Positions 6,674-16,193 of a stretch of 64,000 nt of DNA are shown here, in pieces. The position numbers and the translations under genes are program-made. The DNA comes from Vibrio coralliilyticus ATCC BAA-450 (lineage in GTDB: Bacteria > Pseudomonadota > Gammaproteobacteria > Enterobacterales > Vibrionaceae): contig NZ_ACZN01000015.1 of NCBI RefSeq assembly GCF_000176135.1, positions 62,001-126,000 on the forward strand. Direction: 5' to 3'. Under the pieces are notes generated by a model. It ran no database searches and was not told the DNA's origin. It saw only the letters and a list, made by a program, of their open reading frames with translations. Numbering within the stretch: the stretch's first letter is position 1; each line of letters starts with the position of its first letter.

Positions 6674-8287
6674 ATGAGCTCAACCATTACTACCAAATTG
6701 CTGGCAACCCTAGTCACGGTTTTCTCTCTGGTACTCGCCTCCTCCACCGCGTATCAGTATTGGCAACAAAAAGAGCTGATGAATTCCGTCCTCAGTGAGC
6801 AACTACACGACAAAGCCAGTAACTACTTCGACAGCCTCAATATGATGATGCTGACTGGAACCATGGCACAAAAAGAAACACTCCGCCAAAAAGCTCTAGC
6901 TCAAGATGGTATTGAGCAAGTAAAAGTACTTCGTGCTGATGCAGTCAGTAAGTTGTACGGGCCTGGCCAACCAAACCAAGCGCCTGAAGACGAGATTGAT
7001 CAACGTGCGCTCAATGGTGAACTAGTCATCGAGCCCATCTCCGCTGAGTGGGGTAAAGGCTTAGTTGTCGCATTACCTATGAAGGCAAGCGAAAACTATC
7101 GCGGAACCAACTGTGTCTCTTGTCACATGGCACCAGAAGGTGAAGTGCTCGGCGCCATTCGATTGGAATACAACTTATCTCACGTCAACAGCATGATCAG
7201 TCAGCGCACGATTATCGCCGTGACCATAATGGCAACATTTGGCTTCATCGGCTTTTTGCTGACTCTGTTCCTGATCCGTAAATTCATTGTTCGCCCGATT
7301 CAAAAGACATCGCGTTACATGCAGAGCGTAAGCGAAAGTAAAGATCTCTCGAAGCGTATTCAGCATAAGAACAAGGATGAGATTGGTCAGCTATCTGTAG
7401 CGATCAATTCGTTTATGGATACGGTTAGCCACAGCTTAGAAAAAGTGCAGGAAACCTCTCATCACCTCACCAGTTCGGCTGCGGGGCTCACTGATGTTGC
7501 TCAGGTTACCGATCAAGCCGCTCACAACCAGCAAAACGAAACCTCAGATGTCCAGACCAACATCGAGCAAATGCAGTCTCAGCAAGTCCAAGTTGAACAA
7601 GCCACTGATGATGCCTCTAGCTTGATCAAACACACCACCAGCATCGCTGAACAAAGTGCTGGTCAGGCGCACAACGCTAGCACTGAAATCAAGAGTCTGG
7701 TAACCGATATTGAGCAAGTGAAAGTCAATATTGTTGAGCTCAACGATCAAACCGCGGAAGTCTCGACCATTTTAGAAGTGATCAAAGGGATTGCGGAGCA
7801 AACCAATCTATTGGCACTAAACGCCGCTATTGAAGCCGCGCGCGCAGGTGAACAAGGTCGCGGCTTTGCAGTGGTCGCGGATGAAGTACGCCAGCTCGCA
7901 AGTCGAACCTCGCAGGCAACAGGAAGCATCGAAAACATCATTTCTCAATTCCAAAAAGACAGTGAGACCTCACTGGCCTCCGTTGATACCGTGTGTGAAA
8001 CCGCTCATGAACGCTCTAATGAGATAGAAGCGCTGTCTGTAGCAATGTCTGAAGTGGTGACCGAAATGCAACAAGCGCTCTCTCATGCGCAAAGCATTCA
8101 GCAGCAAACCAGCAATACCACTCACATTAGTCAGCAGGTGCAACATAAAGTCGAAATCATCACCCAGCATGCCGATGACACCTCTCAATCTGCCGCAAAA
8201 ACGCGCGACATCAGCATGAATCTAGAGCAACTTTCAGAACATTTGGAGTCTTTAATCAACCAGTTTACGCTTTCGCGGAAGAATTAA
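6674..8287 (+). CDS. methyl-accepting chemotaxis protein with periplasmic c-type heme site
   Basis: A 537-residue chemoreceptor. Membrane helices lie at about 10-28 and 180-203, enclosing a periplasmic sensor that contains CVSCH (C147, C150, H151), a covalent heme-binding motif. It lies in a short domain of the type seen in heme-containing PAS/Tll0287-like sensors. A HAMP linker (about 204-256) and a long coiled-coil signalling domain follow; the hairpin tip at 374-409 ([19 protein letters not shown]) is fully canonical, so it should couple to CheW/CheA. The start is ATG 6674; a TTG 69 bases upstream would add residues that look non-coding and would bury the dyad at 6623-6641. Likely role: steering toward or away from redox-active compounds, oxygen or NO. 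The ligand is inferred. Confidence 0.88.
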   Translation: MSSTITTKLLATLVTVFSLVLASSTAYQYWQQKELMNSVLSEQLHDKASNYFDSLNMMMLTGTMAQKETLRQKALAQDGIEQVKVLRADAVSKLYGPGQPNQAPEDEIDQRALNGELVIEPISAEWGKGLVVALPMKASENYRGTNCVSCHMAPEGEVLGAIRLEYNLSHVNSMISQRTIIAVTIMATFGFIGFLLTLFLIRKFIVRPIQKTSRYMQSVSESKDLSKRIQHKNKDEIGQLSVAINSFMDTVSHSLEKVQETSHHLTSSAAGLTDVAQVTDQAAHNQQNETSDVQTNIEQMQSQQVQVEQATDDASSLIKHTTSIAEQSAGQAHNASTEIKSLVTDIEQVKVNIVELNDQTAEVSTILEVIKGIAEQTNLLALNAAIEAARAGEQGRGFAVVADEVRQLASRTSQATGSIENIISQFQKDSETSLASVDTVCETAHERSNEIEALSVAMSEVVTEMQQALSHAQSIQQQTSNTTHISQQVQHKVEIITQHADDTSQSAAKTRDISMNLEQLSEHLESLINQFTLSRKN

Positions 8288-8329
8288 GTCGATTTGGACA
8301 TTTTTTGCGCCACTATTAGCGAATAAAGG

Positions 8330-8357
8330 TTGAAGCCTAAAATTTGAAAGGTAATAT
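8330..8357 (+). promoter_or_regulatory. probable asnS promoter
   Basis: TTGAAG (8330-8335), a 16-base spacer and TAATAT (8352-8357) give a sigma70-like promoter. Transcription would start near 8364 and include the whole leader hairpin. Confidence 0.4.
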
Positions 8358-8384
8358 GTTCCATTGAATAGATGAAATTCAGTC

Positions 8385-8446
8385 CAACCCAATGTTTGAT
8401 CACTTTTTATTCGGTGAGCCCACAAAAAACATTGGGTTGATTTTTT
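8385..8446 (+). promoter_or_regulatory. terminator-like hairpin in the asnS leader (attenuator candidate)
   Basis: CAACCCAATGTTT (8385-8397) and AAACATTGGGTTG (8427-8439) form a perfect 13-bp stem. A small inner hairpin (TCAC/GTGA) sits in the loop and six T residues follow (8441-8446), ending 23 bases before the asnS start. This is a rho-independent terminator by form. As asnS is the only downstream gene, it probably attenuates asnS. The chemoreceptor stop is 98 bases upstream, so it could also simply end that transcript. Confidence 0.6.
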
Positions 8447-8469
8447 ACTCAATGGAGAATATTTACAAC

Positions 8470-9870
8470 ATGACTTACGCGCCTGTATCAGACGTATTAA
8501 GCGGTAAGCTAGCAGTTGACAGTGAAGTAACTGTCCGCGGCTGGATCCGCTCGCGTCGTGATTCCAAAGCTGGAATCTCTTTCCTTGCCATCTACGACGG
8601 CTCTTGTTTCGACCCGATTCAGGCCGTGGTCCCTAATAATCTAAATAATTACAACGAAGAAGTTCTAAAACTGACAACAGGTTGTTCTGTTGAAGTGACA
8701 GGTACTATCGTTGAATCTCCAGCGAAAGGTCAGGACTTTGAGCTTGCAGCGACAGATGTAAAAGTCGTTGGCTGGGTTGAAGATGCTGATACTTACCCGA
8801 TGGCTAAAACTCGCCACTCGATTGAATACCTACGTGAAGTGGCACACCTTCGTCCACGTACGAACGTGATTGGTGCAGTCGCACGTGTACGTAACTGTTT
8901 GTCTCAGGCAATTCACCGTTTCTACCACGAGCAAGGTTACTTCTGGGTATCTGCGCCACTTATTACCGCTTCTGATGCAGAAGGTGCAGGTGAAATGTTC
9001 CGTGTCTCTACGCTAGACATGGAAAACCTACCGCGCACAGAAGAAGGCAAAGTGGACTACAACGAAGACTTCTTCGGTAAAGAGACGTTCCTAACGGTAT
9101 CTGGCCAGCTTAACGGCGAAGCTTACGCTTGTGCACTAAGCAAAGTTTACACGTTCGGCCCTACGTTCCGTGCAGAAAACTCAAACACCAGCCGCCACCT
9201 AGCGGAATTCTGGATGGTTGAACCTGAAGTTGCTTTCGCTGATCTTGAAGATATCGCGAAACTGTCTGAAGACATGTTGAAGTACGTATTTAAAGCAGTA
9301 CTTGAAGAGCGTCGTGATGACCTTGAGTTCTTTGCACAACGCATCGACAAAGAAGCCATTACTCGTCTAGAGAAATTCGTTGAGTCTGATTTCGCTCAGG
9401 TTGATTACACTGATGCAATCCAGATTCTTCTAGACTCTGGCCGTGACTTCGAATTCCCAGTTGAATGGGGTATCGATATGTCTTCTGAGCACGAGCGTTA
9501 CCTAGCGGAAGAACACTTCAAAGCACCGGTAATCGTTAAGAACTACCCGAAAGACATCAAAGCCTTCTACATGCGCCTCAACGAAGACGGCAAAACAGTA
9601 GCAGCAATGGATGTACTTGCACCGGGCATTGGTGAAATCATCGGTGGTTCTCAGCGTGAAGAGCGTCTGGACGTTCTTGATGCCCGTATGCGTGATATTG
9701 GCATCGACCCAGAGCACATGGATTGGTACCGTGACCTTCGTCGCTACGGTACAGTACCTCACTCAGGTTTCGGCCTAGGCTTTGAGCGTCTGGTTTCTTA
9801 CGTAACAGGTATGGGTAACGTACGTGATGTTATTCCATTCCCACGTACACCGCGCTCAGCTAACTTCTAA
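8470..9870 (+). CDS. asnS: asparaginyl-tRNA synthetase
   Basis: Class II aminoacyl-tRNA synthetase that charges tRNA-Asn with asparagine using ATP. At 466 residues it has the same length as E. coli AsnS and is nearly collinear with it: an N-terminal OB-fold anticodon-binding domain (about 1-110, [16 protein letters not shown]), then the catalytic domain with motif 2 ([21 protein letters not shown]) and motif 3 at the C-terminus ([10 protein letters not shown]). The ATG at 8470 follows GGAG at 8454-8457; an upstream in-frame ATG at 8392 falls inside the leader hairpin and is rejected. It has its own promoter, leader and terminator, so it is a single-gene unit. It is highly conserved and essential in this group. 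Confidence 0.97.
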   Translation: MTYAPVSDVLSGKLAVDSEVTVRGWIRSRRDSKAGISFLAIYDGSCFDPIQAVVPNNLNNYNEEVLKLTTGCSVEVTGTIVESPAKGQDFELAATDVKVVGWVEDADTYPMAKTRHSIEYLREVAHLRPRTNVIGAVARVRNCLSQAIHRFYHEQGYFWVSAPLITASDAEGAGEMFRVSTLDMENLPRTEEGKVDYNEDFFGKETFLTVSGQLNGEAYACALSKVYTFGPTFRAENSNTSRHLAEFWMVEPEVAFADLEDIAKLSEDMLKYVFKAVLEERRDDLEFFAQRIDKEAITRLEKFVESDFAQVDYTDAIQILLDSGRDFEFPVEWGIDMSSEHERYLAEEHFKAPVIVKNYPKDIKAFYMRLNEDGKTVAAMDVLAPGIGEIIGGSQREERLDVLDARMRDIGIDPEHMDWYRDLRRYGTVPHSGFGLGFERLVSYVTGMGNVRDVIPFPRTPRSANF

Positions 9871-9896
9871 GCTAGAAGCAAACCAATAGTGTTTCA

Positions 9897-9920
9897 AAGC
9901 CTCCTTCAGGAGGCTTTTTT
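9897..9920 (+). terminator. asnS terminator
   Basis: AAGCCTCC (9897-9904) pairs with GGAGGCTT (9909-9916) around a 4-base loop, followed by a T run. Confidence 0.9.
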
Positions 9921-9986
9921 GATCCCTGAAAAACGCTCAAATATGGCTCATAATTACTAAGTGGCTTTGTAGTGAGGAGTCAAACA

Positions 9987-10169
9987 ATGAGAGTGTTTAG
10001 ATTGGACGATTTGTCGTACTACGGAAGGCATGAGCATGCTATGGAATGGGATCATCCAAGCACTTCACATCCCTATTACTGGCATCCAGATTGGCTGCAG
10101 AATGCGGAAGATTTGATGGGGCTCTATCCCGATAATAGTCACCCTACCTCCGCAAATCCTGATGAGTAG
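9987..10169 (+). CDS. small YYWHPDWL-motif protein (copy A)
   Basis: A 60-residue cytoplasmic-looking protein of unknown function. ATG 9987 is preceded by AGGAG (9975-9979), a better start than the in-frame GTG at 9972. Its middle carries PYYWHPDWL followed by AED and a Gly, shared almost exactly with another small protein at 12106-12351 about 2 kb away. The motif is packed with Tyr, Trp, His and Pro, and the tail is acidic. No signal peptide or membrane segment. The two copies flank a small membrane protein and a MocR-type regulator. I do not know a named family; the shared motif is direct evidence that both are real genes. Confidence 0.75.
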   Translation: MRVFRLDDLSYYGRHEHAMEWDHPSTSHPYYWHPDWLQNAEDLMGLYPDNSHPTSANPDE

Positions 10170-10181
10170 TGCACAGCATTA

Positions 10182-10209
10182 AACCTCCCTTACGCAGGGA
10201 GGTTTATTT
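10182..10209. terminator. bidirectional terminator
   Basis: AAACCTCCC (10182-10190) pairs with GGGAGGTTT (10198-10206), loop TTACGCA. It sits between copy A of the small motif protein and the convergent membrane-protein gene. Confidence 0.85.
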
Positions 10210-10212
10210 TCA

Positions 10213-10422
10213 CTATTGGGAATCTTCCGCTTTTGAGGCGTATTTGATGCCGAACAGGCAAAGCCCAAACATGACAAACGGAATGGCTGCTGCGGTGTAT
10301 TCAGTCCACACCATATCAGCAAAAGACTTAGCAAGAATCAGGTGACCAAAAATCAATAAGAATGCGCTGAAAATCGCGATGGCAATCAAACGAAATTCCT
10401 GCTTATAGCGTTGTTTTTCCAT
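10213..10422 (-). CDS. small two-helix membrane protein, unknown function
   Basis: 69 residues with two hydrophobic helices at about 12-31 and 42-60, a basic start (MEKQRYKQEFR) and a charged tail (YASKAEDSQ), so probably an inner-membrane hairpin with both ends in the cytoplasm. A good ribosome site (GAGGA) lies just upstream of ATG 10422. It lies 96 bases downstream of the MocR-type gene on the same strand and may be co-transcribed with it. I do not recognise a family. Confidence 0.7.
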   Translation of the reverse strand: MEKQRYKQEFRLIAIAIFSAFLLIFGHLILAKSFADMVWTEYTAAAIPFVMFGLCLFGIKYASKAEDSQ

Positions 10423-10518
10423 ACTTTCCTCGCTAACTGTTTACATTTCTGGAGTATTTCATCACAGACCTCGTCAGTTAGCGCAGTACAGTTGAAGCGA
10501 AAAAAAGCCAAACAGTAT

Positions 10519-11910
10519 TTAATCAGTGATCGCGTTAGCAATTTCTATCACGGTCTGTTCCAGCTCACTAGTCATCGGATAAGACGCATTCAGACGGACG
10601 CAGTTTTGGAACTGTTCGCGGGAACTAAAAAGGCGTCCATAAGCAATGGTAATGCCGCGCTTTTGCAATGTTTGATACAGCAGGTATGTGTCAACATTCT
10701 TACTCAACTCTAGCCAGATAAAATACCCTCCTTGAGGCTGACTGACTTTCGTCCCTTGAGGAAAATGGCGCTTTACGACCTCAACAAAAGCCTGTTGTCT
10801 GGCAGACAATTCCTTACGTAGTTTTCTCAAGTGATTATCGAGGCTTTCGTACTGAAGAAAATGTGCGACCCCTTCCTGAACGGGGACGCTGCCAGACAAG
10901 GTCGACACAAGCTGGAGCTTCTGTAAACGCTCATTAAACTGACCATTCACAACCCAGCCGACCCGATAGCCCGGGCATAAGGATTTAGACAATGAACCAC
11001 ACAGCAGAACCCTGTCTTCTTGATCCCAGTATTTAAGCGGCATCGGTTTACGATCGCCAAAATAGAGTTCGGAATAAACATCATCTTCCACAATGGCAAG
11101 CTGATGTTGGTTCGCCAATTCAATAACCTTTTGCCTGTTAGCCGACGATAGGCTGGCTCCGGTCGGGTTGTGGAAGTTTGGCATCAGCCAGCACGCCGTC
11201 ACCTTATGTTTTTTAAGCGCTCGCTCAAACTTCTCCAAACATAACCCAGTTTCAGGATGAACTGGGACTTCGATGGCTTTTAGGTTCAATCGCTCAATCG
11301 CCTGAATGGCGCCATAGAATGCTGGGGCTTCAACGATCACGGTATCACCAGGCTGGGTTACCACCTGGAGCCCTAAATTCAGCGCTTCCATTGCGCCTGA
11401 GGTAATGACGATATCAGTATGAGAAACCGTTATACCTTGCTTGAGATAACGCTGCGCAATTTGGCGACGCAGTGCCTCGTTGCCGGGCGGCATGTTGTCA
11501 AACACACTGTTAAGCGGCATTTTACGCCCCGCACTTGCCAAATGACGGTTTAGTGATTGAAGAGGAAATAATTGAGGGTCAGGAAAAGCCGAACCGAGGG
11601 CAATATCGGCTTTACTGTTACTTTGTAAGAACTCATACAGCTTATCGTTAAATTCAGGTGCAACGACTTTGCTTTCTGGCTCAGGAGTTGGAACCCGTTC
11701 CATGATCGAAGTAACAAAATAACCTGACTGTGGTTTGGCGAGTAACCACCCTTGAGATTCAAGAAGTTGATACGCCTGAAGGACAGTTGAAGCGCTGACT
11801 GAACAGTTACGACTGGTCATTCTGACAGAAGGTACTTTCTCTCCTGCACGCCAAATACCATTCTCAATTTGTAACTTAAGCTGCTCAGCCAATTGTTGAT
11901 AGCGATTCAT
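10519..11910 (-). CDS. MocR-type regulator (GntR winged helix + aminotransferase fold), YdcR-like
   Basis: A 463-residue PLP-dependent transcription factor. Residues 1-68 are a GntR winged helix (YQQLAEQLKLQIENGIWRAG...YQLLESQGWL), very similar to E. coli YdcR. The remainder is a class I aminotransferase fold with the PLP lysine in the SLSKSLCPGYRVGW segment and the upstream NFHNPTG motif. Members of this family usually sense a PLP adduct or amine and act on divergent genes. Here the divergent gene is the small motif protein at 12106, and an inverted repeat lies between them (11976-11995), so autoregulation plus control of that gene is a reasonable guess. The effector is unknown. Family assignment is firm; YdcR orthology is likely. 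Confidence 0.88.
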   Translation of the reverse strand: MNRYQQLAEQLKLQIENGIWRAGEKVPSVRMTSRNCSVSASTVLQAYQLLESQGWLLAKPQSGYFVTSIMERVPTPEPESKVVAPEFNDKLYEFLQSNSKADIALGSAFPDPQLFPLQSLNRHLASAGRKMPLNSVFDNMPPGNEALRRQIAQRYLKQGITVSHTDIVITSGAMEALNLGLQVVTQPGDTVIVEAPAFYGAIQAIERLNLKAIEVPVHPETGLCLEKFERALKKHKVTACWLMPNFHNPTGASLSSANRQKVIELANQHQLAIVEDDVYSELYFGDRKPMPLKYWDQEDRVLLCGSLSKSLCPGYRVGWVVNGQFNERLQKLQLVSTLSGSVPVQEGVAHFLQYESLDNHLRKLRKELSARQQAFVEVVKRHFPQGTKVSQPQGGYFIWLELSKNVDTYLLYQTLQKRGITIAYGRLFSSREQFQNCVRLNASYPMTSELEQTVIEIANAITD

Positions 11911-11975
11911 ACTTCCCTCACCTTTTCATTCAGGAGATAAAAGATATCACACATTTGATTCACACTGGCTTAAGC

Positions 11976-11995
11976 TAACTAAAACAATTTAGTTA
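11976..11995. promoter_or_regulatory. inverted repeat in divergent promoter region
   Basis: TAACTAAA and TTTAGTTA are separated by ACAA. It lies 65 bases from the MocR-type start and 110 from the small protein start, a plausible operator for the regulator. Confidence 0.35.
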
Positions 11996-12105
11996 ATTTT
12001 TAACGCATTCTGTTTGTTGATACTAATCACATTAAATATTTACTTCTCTGTTACATTTAATCACGTATTAGTGATCCAAATAACTTAACGTAAGGACCGA
12101 TAATA

Positions 12106-12351
12106 ATGAAGAAATACGATGAGTCACATATCGAATACAAAGGTGAAAGCAACGGTGTTCATAGCTGGATTGCTCCACACGGTCAGCCATATTACTGGCA
12201 TCCGGACTGGCTACACATCGCTGAAGACGCGACTGGCTCACACCCTAAAAAAGACATAGATGTGGACCAAAACGAGAAACCCACCGAAAAACACGCGGTA
12301 AAAGCAATTCTTTCACACTTAAATGACTGGGCAGCGAAAAAGCTAAAGTAA
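12106..12351 (+). CDS. small YYWHPDWL-motif protein (copy B)
   Basis: An 81-residue soluble protein sharing QPYYWHPDWLHIAED with copy A (9987-10169). After the motif it adds a charged linker rich in Lys, Asp and Glu (about 50-65) and a helical, basic C-terminus (LNDWAAKKLK). The ribosome site AAGGA lies ahead of ATG 12106. It is transcribed divergently from the MocR-type regulator gene and ends in its own terminator (12386-12423). Function unknown; the conserved aromatic/His core suggests a binding surface, but no catalytic or metal site can be assigned with confidence. Confidence 0.8.
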   Translation: MKKYDESHIEYKGESNGVHSWIAPHGQPYYWHPDWLHIAEDATGSHPKKDIDVDQNEKPTEKHAVKAILSHLNDWAAKKLK

Positions 12352-12385
12352 CTATTTTCGAGCCCATCCCATAACTTCATCTACT

Positions 12386-12423
12386 AAGTCACACATCGGA
12401 CGCGGTGTGTGACTTTATTTTTG
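12386..12423 (+). terminator. terminator of small motif protein B
   Basis: AAGTCACACA (12386-12395) and TGTGTGACTT (12406-12415) form a perfect 10-bp stem with a 10-base loop, followed by TATTTTT. Confidence 0.85.
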
Positions 12424-12597
12424 CAGCCTTCAGGCCATTGATATCTCTCTCAATTGGTACAACCACTACTACTAAAGTTGCAAAAATGTATCTAAACTCG
12501 AAATTAAACGATAATATCGCGGGTCATTTTATAAATGAAGAATATGAAACTTGGCTTGGCGGAAGCTGAGTACGGCTATAAGAACAAGGGCTAGAAA

Positions 12598-14103
12598 ATG
12601 GCTAACTCCAACTATGACGCGCCTCTAACACTTAAACTGTATGCGATTGCGGCTGTGGTTTTTGGTACTTATGGTGGGCGAGTCTGTCCCTTTCTAGAAA
12701 CACTGACAACTCAAGAGATTTTATTCCACGTCGGTGTAACCTTTGGCGCTCTGTTTCTCGTTCGACATTTTTTGCTCAATAACCATTCTTTACTTGAAGA
12801 GCAGCGTCAAGCCCGACTCGATGCCACCCTGTTTTTTATGGGCAGCGTTCCACTCGCGATCTTCTATAACGTCCAATACGATTTTGGGCTCGACAGTAAC
12901 CTCAAGGTTTTATTTGGGATGACCTTGTTTGGTTTCTTCTCCGGCTTAATTTTGCAATTAGTCTCCAAGATTGAGAAATTTGATCAACTGACCCAGACAG
13001 AACAATACCATTTTGAACTCAGTGGCGAACGTCAGTCGATGGTCAAACAAATGATCATGATGATCTGTATGTTGCTGATCACCTTGACGACCATGCTCAC
13101 CATGGTTGCGGTAAAAGACATATTCTGGTTGGAACACAATCCTGAGCGCGTTCTTGATGGCAGTGGCACCATTAGTGTCATTAAAGAGTTTATCTACTTG
13201 TCTATAGTACTCGGCGCGTATGTAGTAACCATTCTCGTCCTATGGACCAAACTGATGCGCAAAGTTTTGTTATCTCAAGAGTGTTCTTTGCTGGAAGTCG
13301 CTCAGGGAAATATTTCCAAGCGTTTACCTATCTTTGAGCACAATGAGCTAGGCTCGATGGCCTCTCTGACCAACAAGATGCTCGATAGCCTGCAATCAAC
13401 TCAAGACGAAGTTAAAACAACACGTGATGTCGCGATAGTTTCCCTCTCAGCTCTTGCTGAATCTCGAGATAACGAAACTGGCGCGCATATCTTGCGTACC
13501 CAAGAGTACATTCGCGCATTGGCAAACTACCTTTGCAAATTTGATAAACATAAAGCTCTTCTAACACCTAACTACATCGAACTGCTTTACAAATCTGCTC
13601 CACTGCACGACGTGGGTAAAGTGGGTATTCCTGACAATATCCTGCTCAAACCCGGTAAGCTCACCGATGAAGAATTCAAGACAATGAAGCGTCACCCTGA
13701 AATTGGCGCCAAAGCCCTCTCAATTGCAGAGAAGCATCTGGGCAGTAATTCTTTCCTTCAACTGGCGAAAGAGATCGCTCTGACTCACCATGAGAAGTGG
13801 GACGGTAATGGTTACCCGAAGGGACTAAAAGGAGACGAGATACCGCTCTCGGGCCGTTTGATGGCGCTTGCTGATGTGTATGACGCGCTAATCTCTGAGC
13901 GTGTTTACAAAAAAGCCTTCAGCCACGAAAAAGCCAAATCGATTATCCTTGAGGGCAAAGGCAGTCATTTTGATCCTGAACTGGTTGACGCCTTTCTGAC
14001 TATAGAACAGGAATTTGTCGATATTGCAGACAAATATCGCAGTTTAGAGGCCGAAGAAAATGCGATGGCTTTGGAAGAACTTCAAGCCAACGCGCCAGCC
14101 TAA
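12598..14103 (+). CDS. membrane HD-GYP phosphodiesterase with HAMP domain
   Basis: A 501-residue inner-membrane protein with about six hydrophobic segments (11-30, 44-60, 77-93, 103-122, 151-172, 198-217), a HAMP-like linker (218-272) and a C-terminal HD-GYP domain (278-480). The domain has the H-D pair H337-D338, the HHEKWDGNGYP stretch (397-407) and AlaAspValTyrAsp later, all canonical, so it should hydrolyse c-di-GMP to GMP or pGpG. The N-terminal multi-helix region has no signature I recognise and may sense a membrane or hydrophobic signal. It stands alone between the small motif protein and aspC. Domain assignment is firm; activity is inferred from motif integrity. Confidence 0.88.
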   Translation: MANSNYDAPLTLKLYAIAAVVFGTYGGRVCPFLETLTTQEILFHVGVTFGALFLVRHFLLNNHSLLEEQRQARLDATLFFMGSVPLAIFYNVQYDFGLDSNLKVLFGMTLFGFFSGLILQLVSKIEKFDQLTQTEQYHFELSGERQSMVKQMIMMICMLLITLTTMLTMVAVKDIFWLEHNPERVLDGSGTISVIKEFIYLSIVLGAYVVTILVLWTKLMRKVLLSQECSLLEVAQGNISKRLPIFEHNELGSMASLTNKMLDSLQSTQDEVKTTRDVAIVSLSALAESRDNETGAHILRTQEYIRALANYLCKFDKHKALLTPNYIELLYKSAPLHDVGKVGIPDNILLKPGKLTDEEFKTMKRHPEIGAKALSIAEKHLGSNSFLQLAKEIALTHHEKWDGNGYPKGLKGDEIPLSGRLMALADVYDALISERVYKKAFSHEKAKSIILEGKGSHFDPELVDAFLTIEQEFVDIADKYRSLEAEENAMALEELQANAPA

Positions 14104-14312
14104 GTTCCTTCCAACGACTTCACATCTAATTGCTTAACTCAGTCGCTTTTGACCTGCTTTTTATTGGAAAAATGCAGGTTATGCGTTGAGTGATAACAAA
14201 ATGTGCCTATTTTGTAATTTTCTTACTGGTTGATGTTGTCTCAGCAAGCGCAGATAAGGTATAAATAACCGAAATATTTATATCCTCCCTTCGACTAACA
14301 TGGATGACAATT

Positions 14313-15503
14313 ATGTTTGAAAAAGTAGTTGCTGCACCTGCAGATCCTATCCTTGGACTGACAGAAGAGTTCAAAAAAGACTCTCGCGCAGACAAAATTA
14401 ACCTTGGCGTTGGTATTTACAAAAATGAACAAGGTGAAACCCCTGTTCTTGCAACCGTTAAAAAAGCGGAAGCAGCACTGATTGAAAGCGAAAAGACCAA
14501 GTCATACCTAACTATCGAAGGGACAGCTGAGTACGGTCTAGCGGTGCAGAAACTACTGTTTGGTGCAGATTCTGACATCGTTGTTAACAAGCTAGCAAAA
14601 ACTGCTCAAGCTCCTGGCGGTACTGGTGCATTGCGCGTTGCAGGCGAATTCATCAAGCGTCAGTTGGGTGATGTGAAGATCTGGATCAGCAACCCTACTT
14701 GGGCTAACCACAATGGTGTCTTCACTGCAGCAGGTATCGAAACTGCTCAGTACAGCTACTACAACGCTGAAACAAAAGATAAAGATTTCGCGGCAATGGT
14801 AGCGGATCTTGAACAAGCATCAGAAGGCGATATTGTACTTCTTCATGGCTGCTGCCATAACCCAACGGGCATTGACCCAACGCTTGAAGAGTGGGAAACA
14901 CTAGCCAAACTGATAGCAGACAAAAAACTACTACCTCTGTTCGACTTCGCTTACCAAGGTTTTGCGAAAGGCGTTGAAGAAGATGCGGCAGGTTTACGTA
15001 TTTTTGCTAAATACAACAAAGAGATCTTAGTCGCGAGCTCGTTCTCTAAGAACTTTGGCCTTTACAACGAGCGTGTAGGTGCATTCACCTTGGTTGCGGA
15101 ATCAGAGCAGACAGCGGGCACAGCATTCTCTCAAGTGAAAGCGATCATCCGTTCTATCTACTCTAACCCACCAGCACACGGTAGCGCAGTTGTGACGCAC
15201 ATTCTTAACAATGCAGAACTGCGCAATGAGTGGGAAGCGGAAGTAAAAGAAATGCGCGACCGTATTCAAGACATGCGCGAGCTGTTTGTTACGACACTGA
15301 AAGAGCAAGGCGTTGACGCTGACTTTAGCTTCATTGAACGTCAAAACGGTATGTTCTCATTCTCTGGTCTTTCAAAAGAACAGGTGACTCGCCTTAAAGA
15401 TGAGTTCGGCATCTACATCGTAGGTTCAGGCCGCATCAGCGTAGCAGGTATGACTCGTTCGAACATGCTACCACTTTGTAAAGCACTGGCAGCTGTTCTA
15501 TAA
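14313..15503 (+). CDS. aspC: aspartate aminotransferase
   Basis: A class I PLP aminotransferase, 396 residues, the same length as E. coli AspC and collinear with it from the first residues ([16 protein letters not shown] against [16 protein letters not shown]). It interconverts aspartate and 2-oxoglutarate with oxaloacetate and glutamate, and enzymes of this group also act on aromatic amino acids. The PLP lysine is in [15 protein letters not shown]; the HNPTGIDPT loop is intact. ATG 14313 is chosen over ATG 14304 because it matches the family N-terminus. Single-gene unit with a strong terminator. TyrB is less similar at the N-terminus. Confidence 0.92.
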   Translation: MFEKVVAAPADPILGLTEEFKKDSRADKINLGVGIYKNEQGETPVLATVKKAEAALIESEKTKSYLTIEGTAEYGLAVQKLLFGADSDIVVNKLAKTAQAPGGTGALRVAGEFIKRQLGDVKIWISNPTWANHNGVFTAAGIETAQYSYYNAETKDKDFAAMVADLEQASEGDIVLLHGCCHNPTGIDPTLEEWETLAKLIADKKLLPLFDFAYQGFAKGVEEDAAGLRIFAKYNKEILVASSFSKNFGLYNERVGAFTLVAESEQTAGTAFSQVKAIIRSIYSNPPAHGSAVVTHILNNAELRNEWEAEVKEMRDRIQDMRELFVTTLKEQGVDADFSFIERQNGMFSFSGLSKEQVTRLKDEFGIYIVGSGRISVAGMTRSNMLPLCKALAAVL

Positions 15504-15520
15504 GCGACCAAAATCCAATA

Positions 15521-15555
15521 AAAAAGAGCCAGCTGATGCTGGCTCTTTTTTGTTT
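15521..15555. terminator. bidirectional terminator, aspC / outer-membrane protein
   Basis: AAAAAGAGCCAGC (15521-15533) and GCTGGCTCTTTTT (15538-15550) form a 13-bp stem with a 4-base loop, followed by more T on the plus strand. Confidence 0.9.
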
Positions 15556-15563
15556 AATAACAA

Positions 15564-16193
15564 CTAGAACAAATACCGTAGGCTCACGCCACCTTCATTG
15601 GTCGTCGTTGAACCATTGTTTCGATGCGTATAGAAACCGCCGAAGACCAATTTCGTCGACACCTGATAATCACCACGCATATTAAAGATATCCTCGTCCA
15701 GAATATCGCTCCGTCGTAATCCACCTGTCACTGACAACTCCCAGAACTTGTTGAATTCATATTTAAGCGTTAAATCACCGCCCCACATGAACTTGTTGTC
15801 ACTCGAAATCTTCGCATCTGTAATATCATTGGTTTGAGTTGACCAAATATAACCAGCTTTCGCGCCTGCGACCAAATCCCACTTATCCTCTATTGGATAC
15901 CTAAATGCGGCACCAGGCAGTAAAGTATAAATTTCTGTGGTGGTGTTTTGCGGATGGATGAACCTCGCTTCGTAATCCAATGTAGCGAGAAATTGATTGT
16001 CGATAAGCACGTTGCCGCCCACCGCTAAAGAAGTCACATTGCTGTTCACCCCTAAATTCTCACCAAGCGAGCCCGCACTTAAGTCCGCGTATAGAAAGTT
16101 GTAATTGAGGTTGTTAGTCGTACTTTGCCCGTAAGCAGACAATGACGCCGCCAAAAGCATTGGAGCAAGGAGATAAGGCAGTTTTACTTCCAT
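15564..16193 (-). CDS. outer-membrane beta-barrel protein, unknown function
   Basis: 209 residues after choosing ATG 16193, which has AGAGG six bases upstream and starts a clear signal peptide (MEVKLPYLLAPMLLAASLSAYG, cleavage near residue 22). An upstream in-frame ATG at 16304 would add a non-signal extension. The mature part alternates polar and hydrophobic residues in short strands and ends in VSLRYLF; a terminal Phe is the usual signal for outer-membrane insertion. It probably forms an 8- to 10-stranded barrel. Family not recognised. A weak Fur-like dyad (16242-16262) lies upstream but is not convincing. Confidence 0.75.
   Translation of the reverse strand: MEVKLPYLLAPMLLAASLSAYGQSTTNNLNYNFLYADLSAGSLGENLGVNSNVTSLAVGGNVLIDNQFLATLDYEARFIHPQNTTTEIYTLLPGAAFRYPIEDKWDLVAGAKAGYIWSTQTNDITDAKISSDNKFMWGGDLTLKYEFNKFWELSVTGGLRRSDILDEDIFNMRGDYQVSTKLVFGGFYTHRNNGSTTTNEGGVSLRYLF

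Noticed and set aside
8372..8440. Leader peptide for asnS starting at ATG 8372
   Set aside because: It has no Asn codon and no ribosome site, and runs through the hairpin stem.
10411..10713. 100-codon plus-strand frame
   Set aside because: It lies antisense to the MocR-type and small membrane protein genes and has no independent signals.
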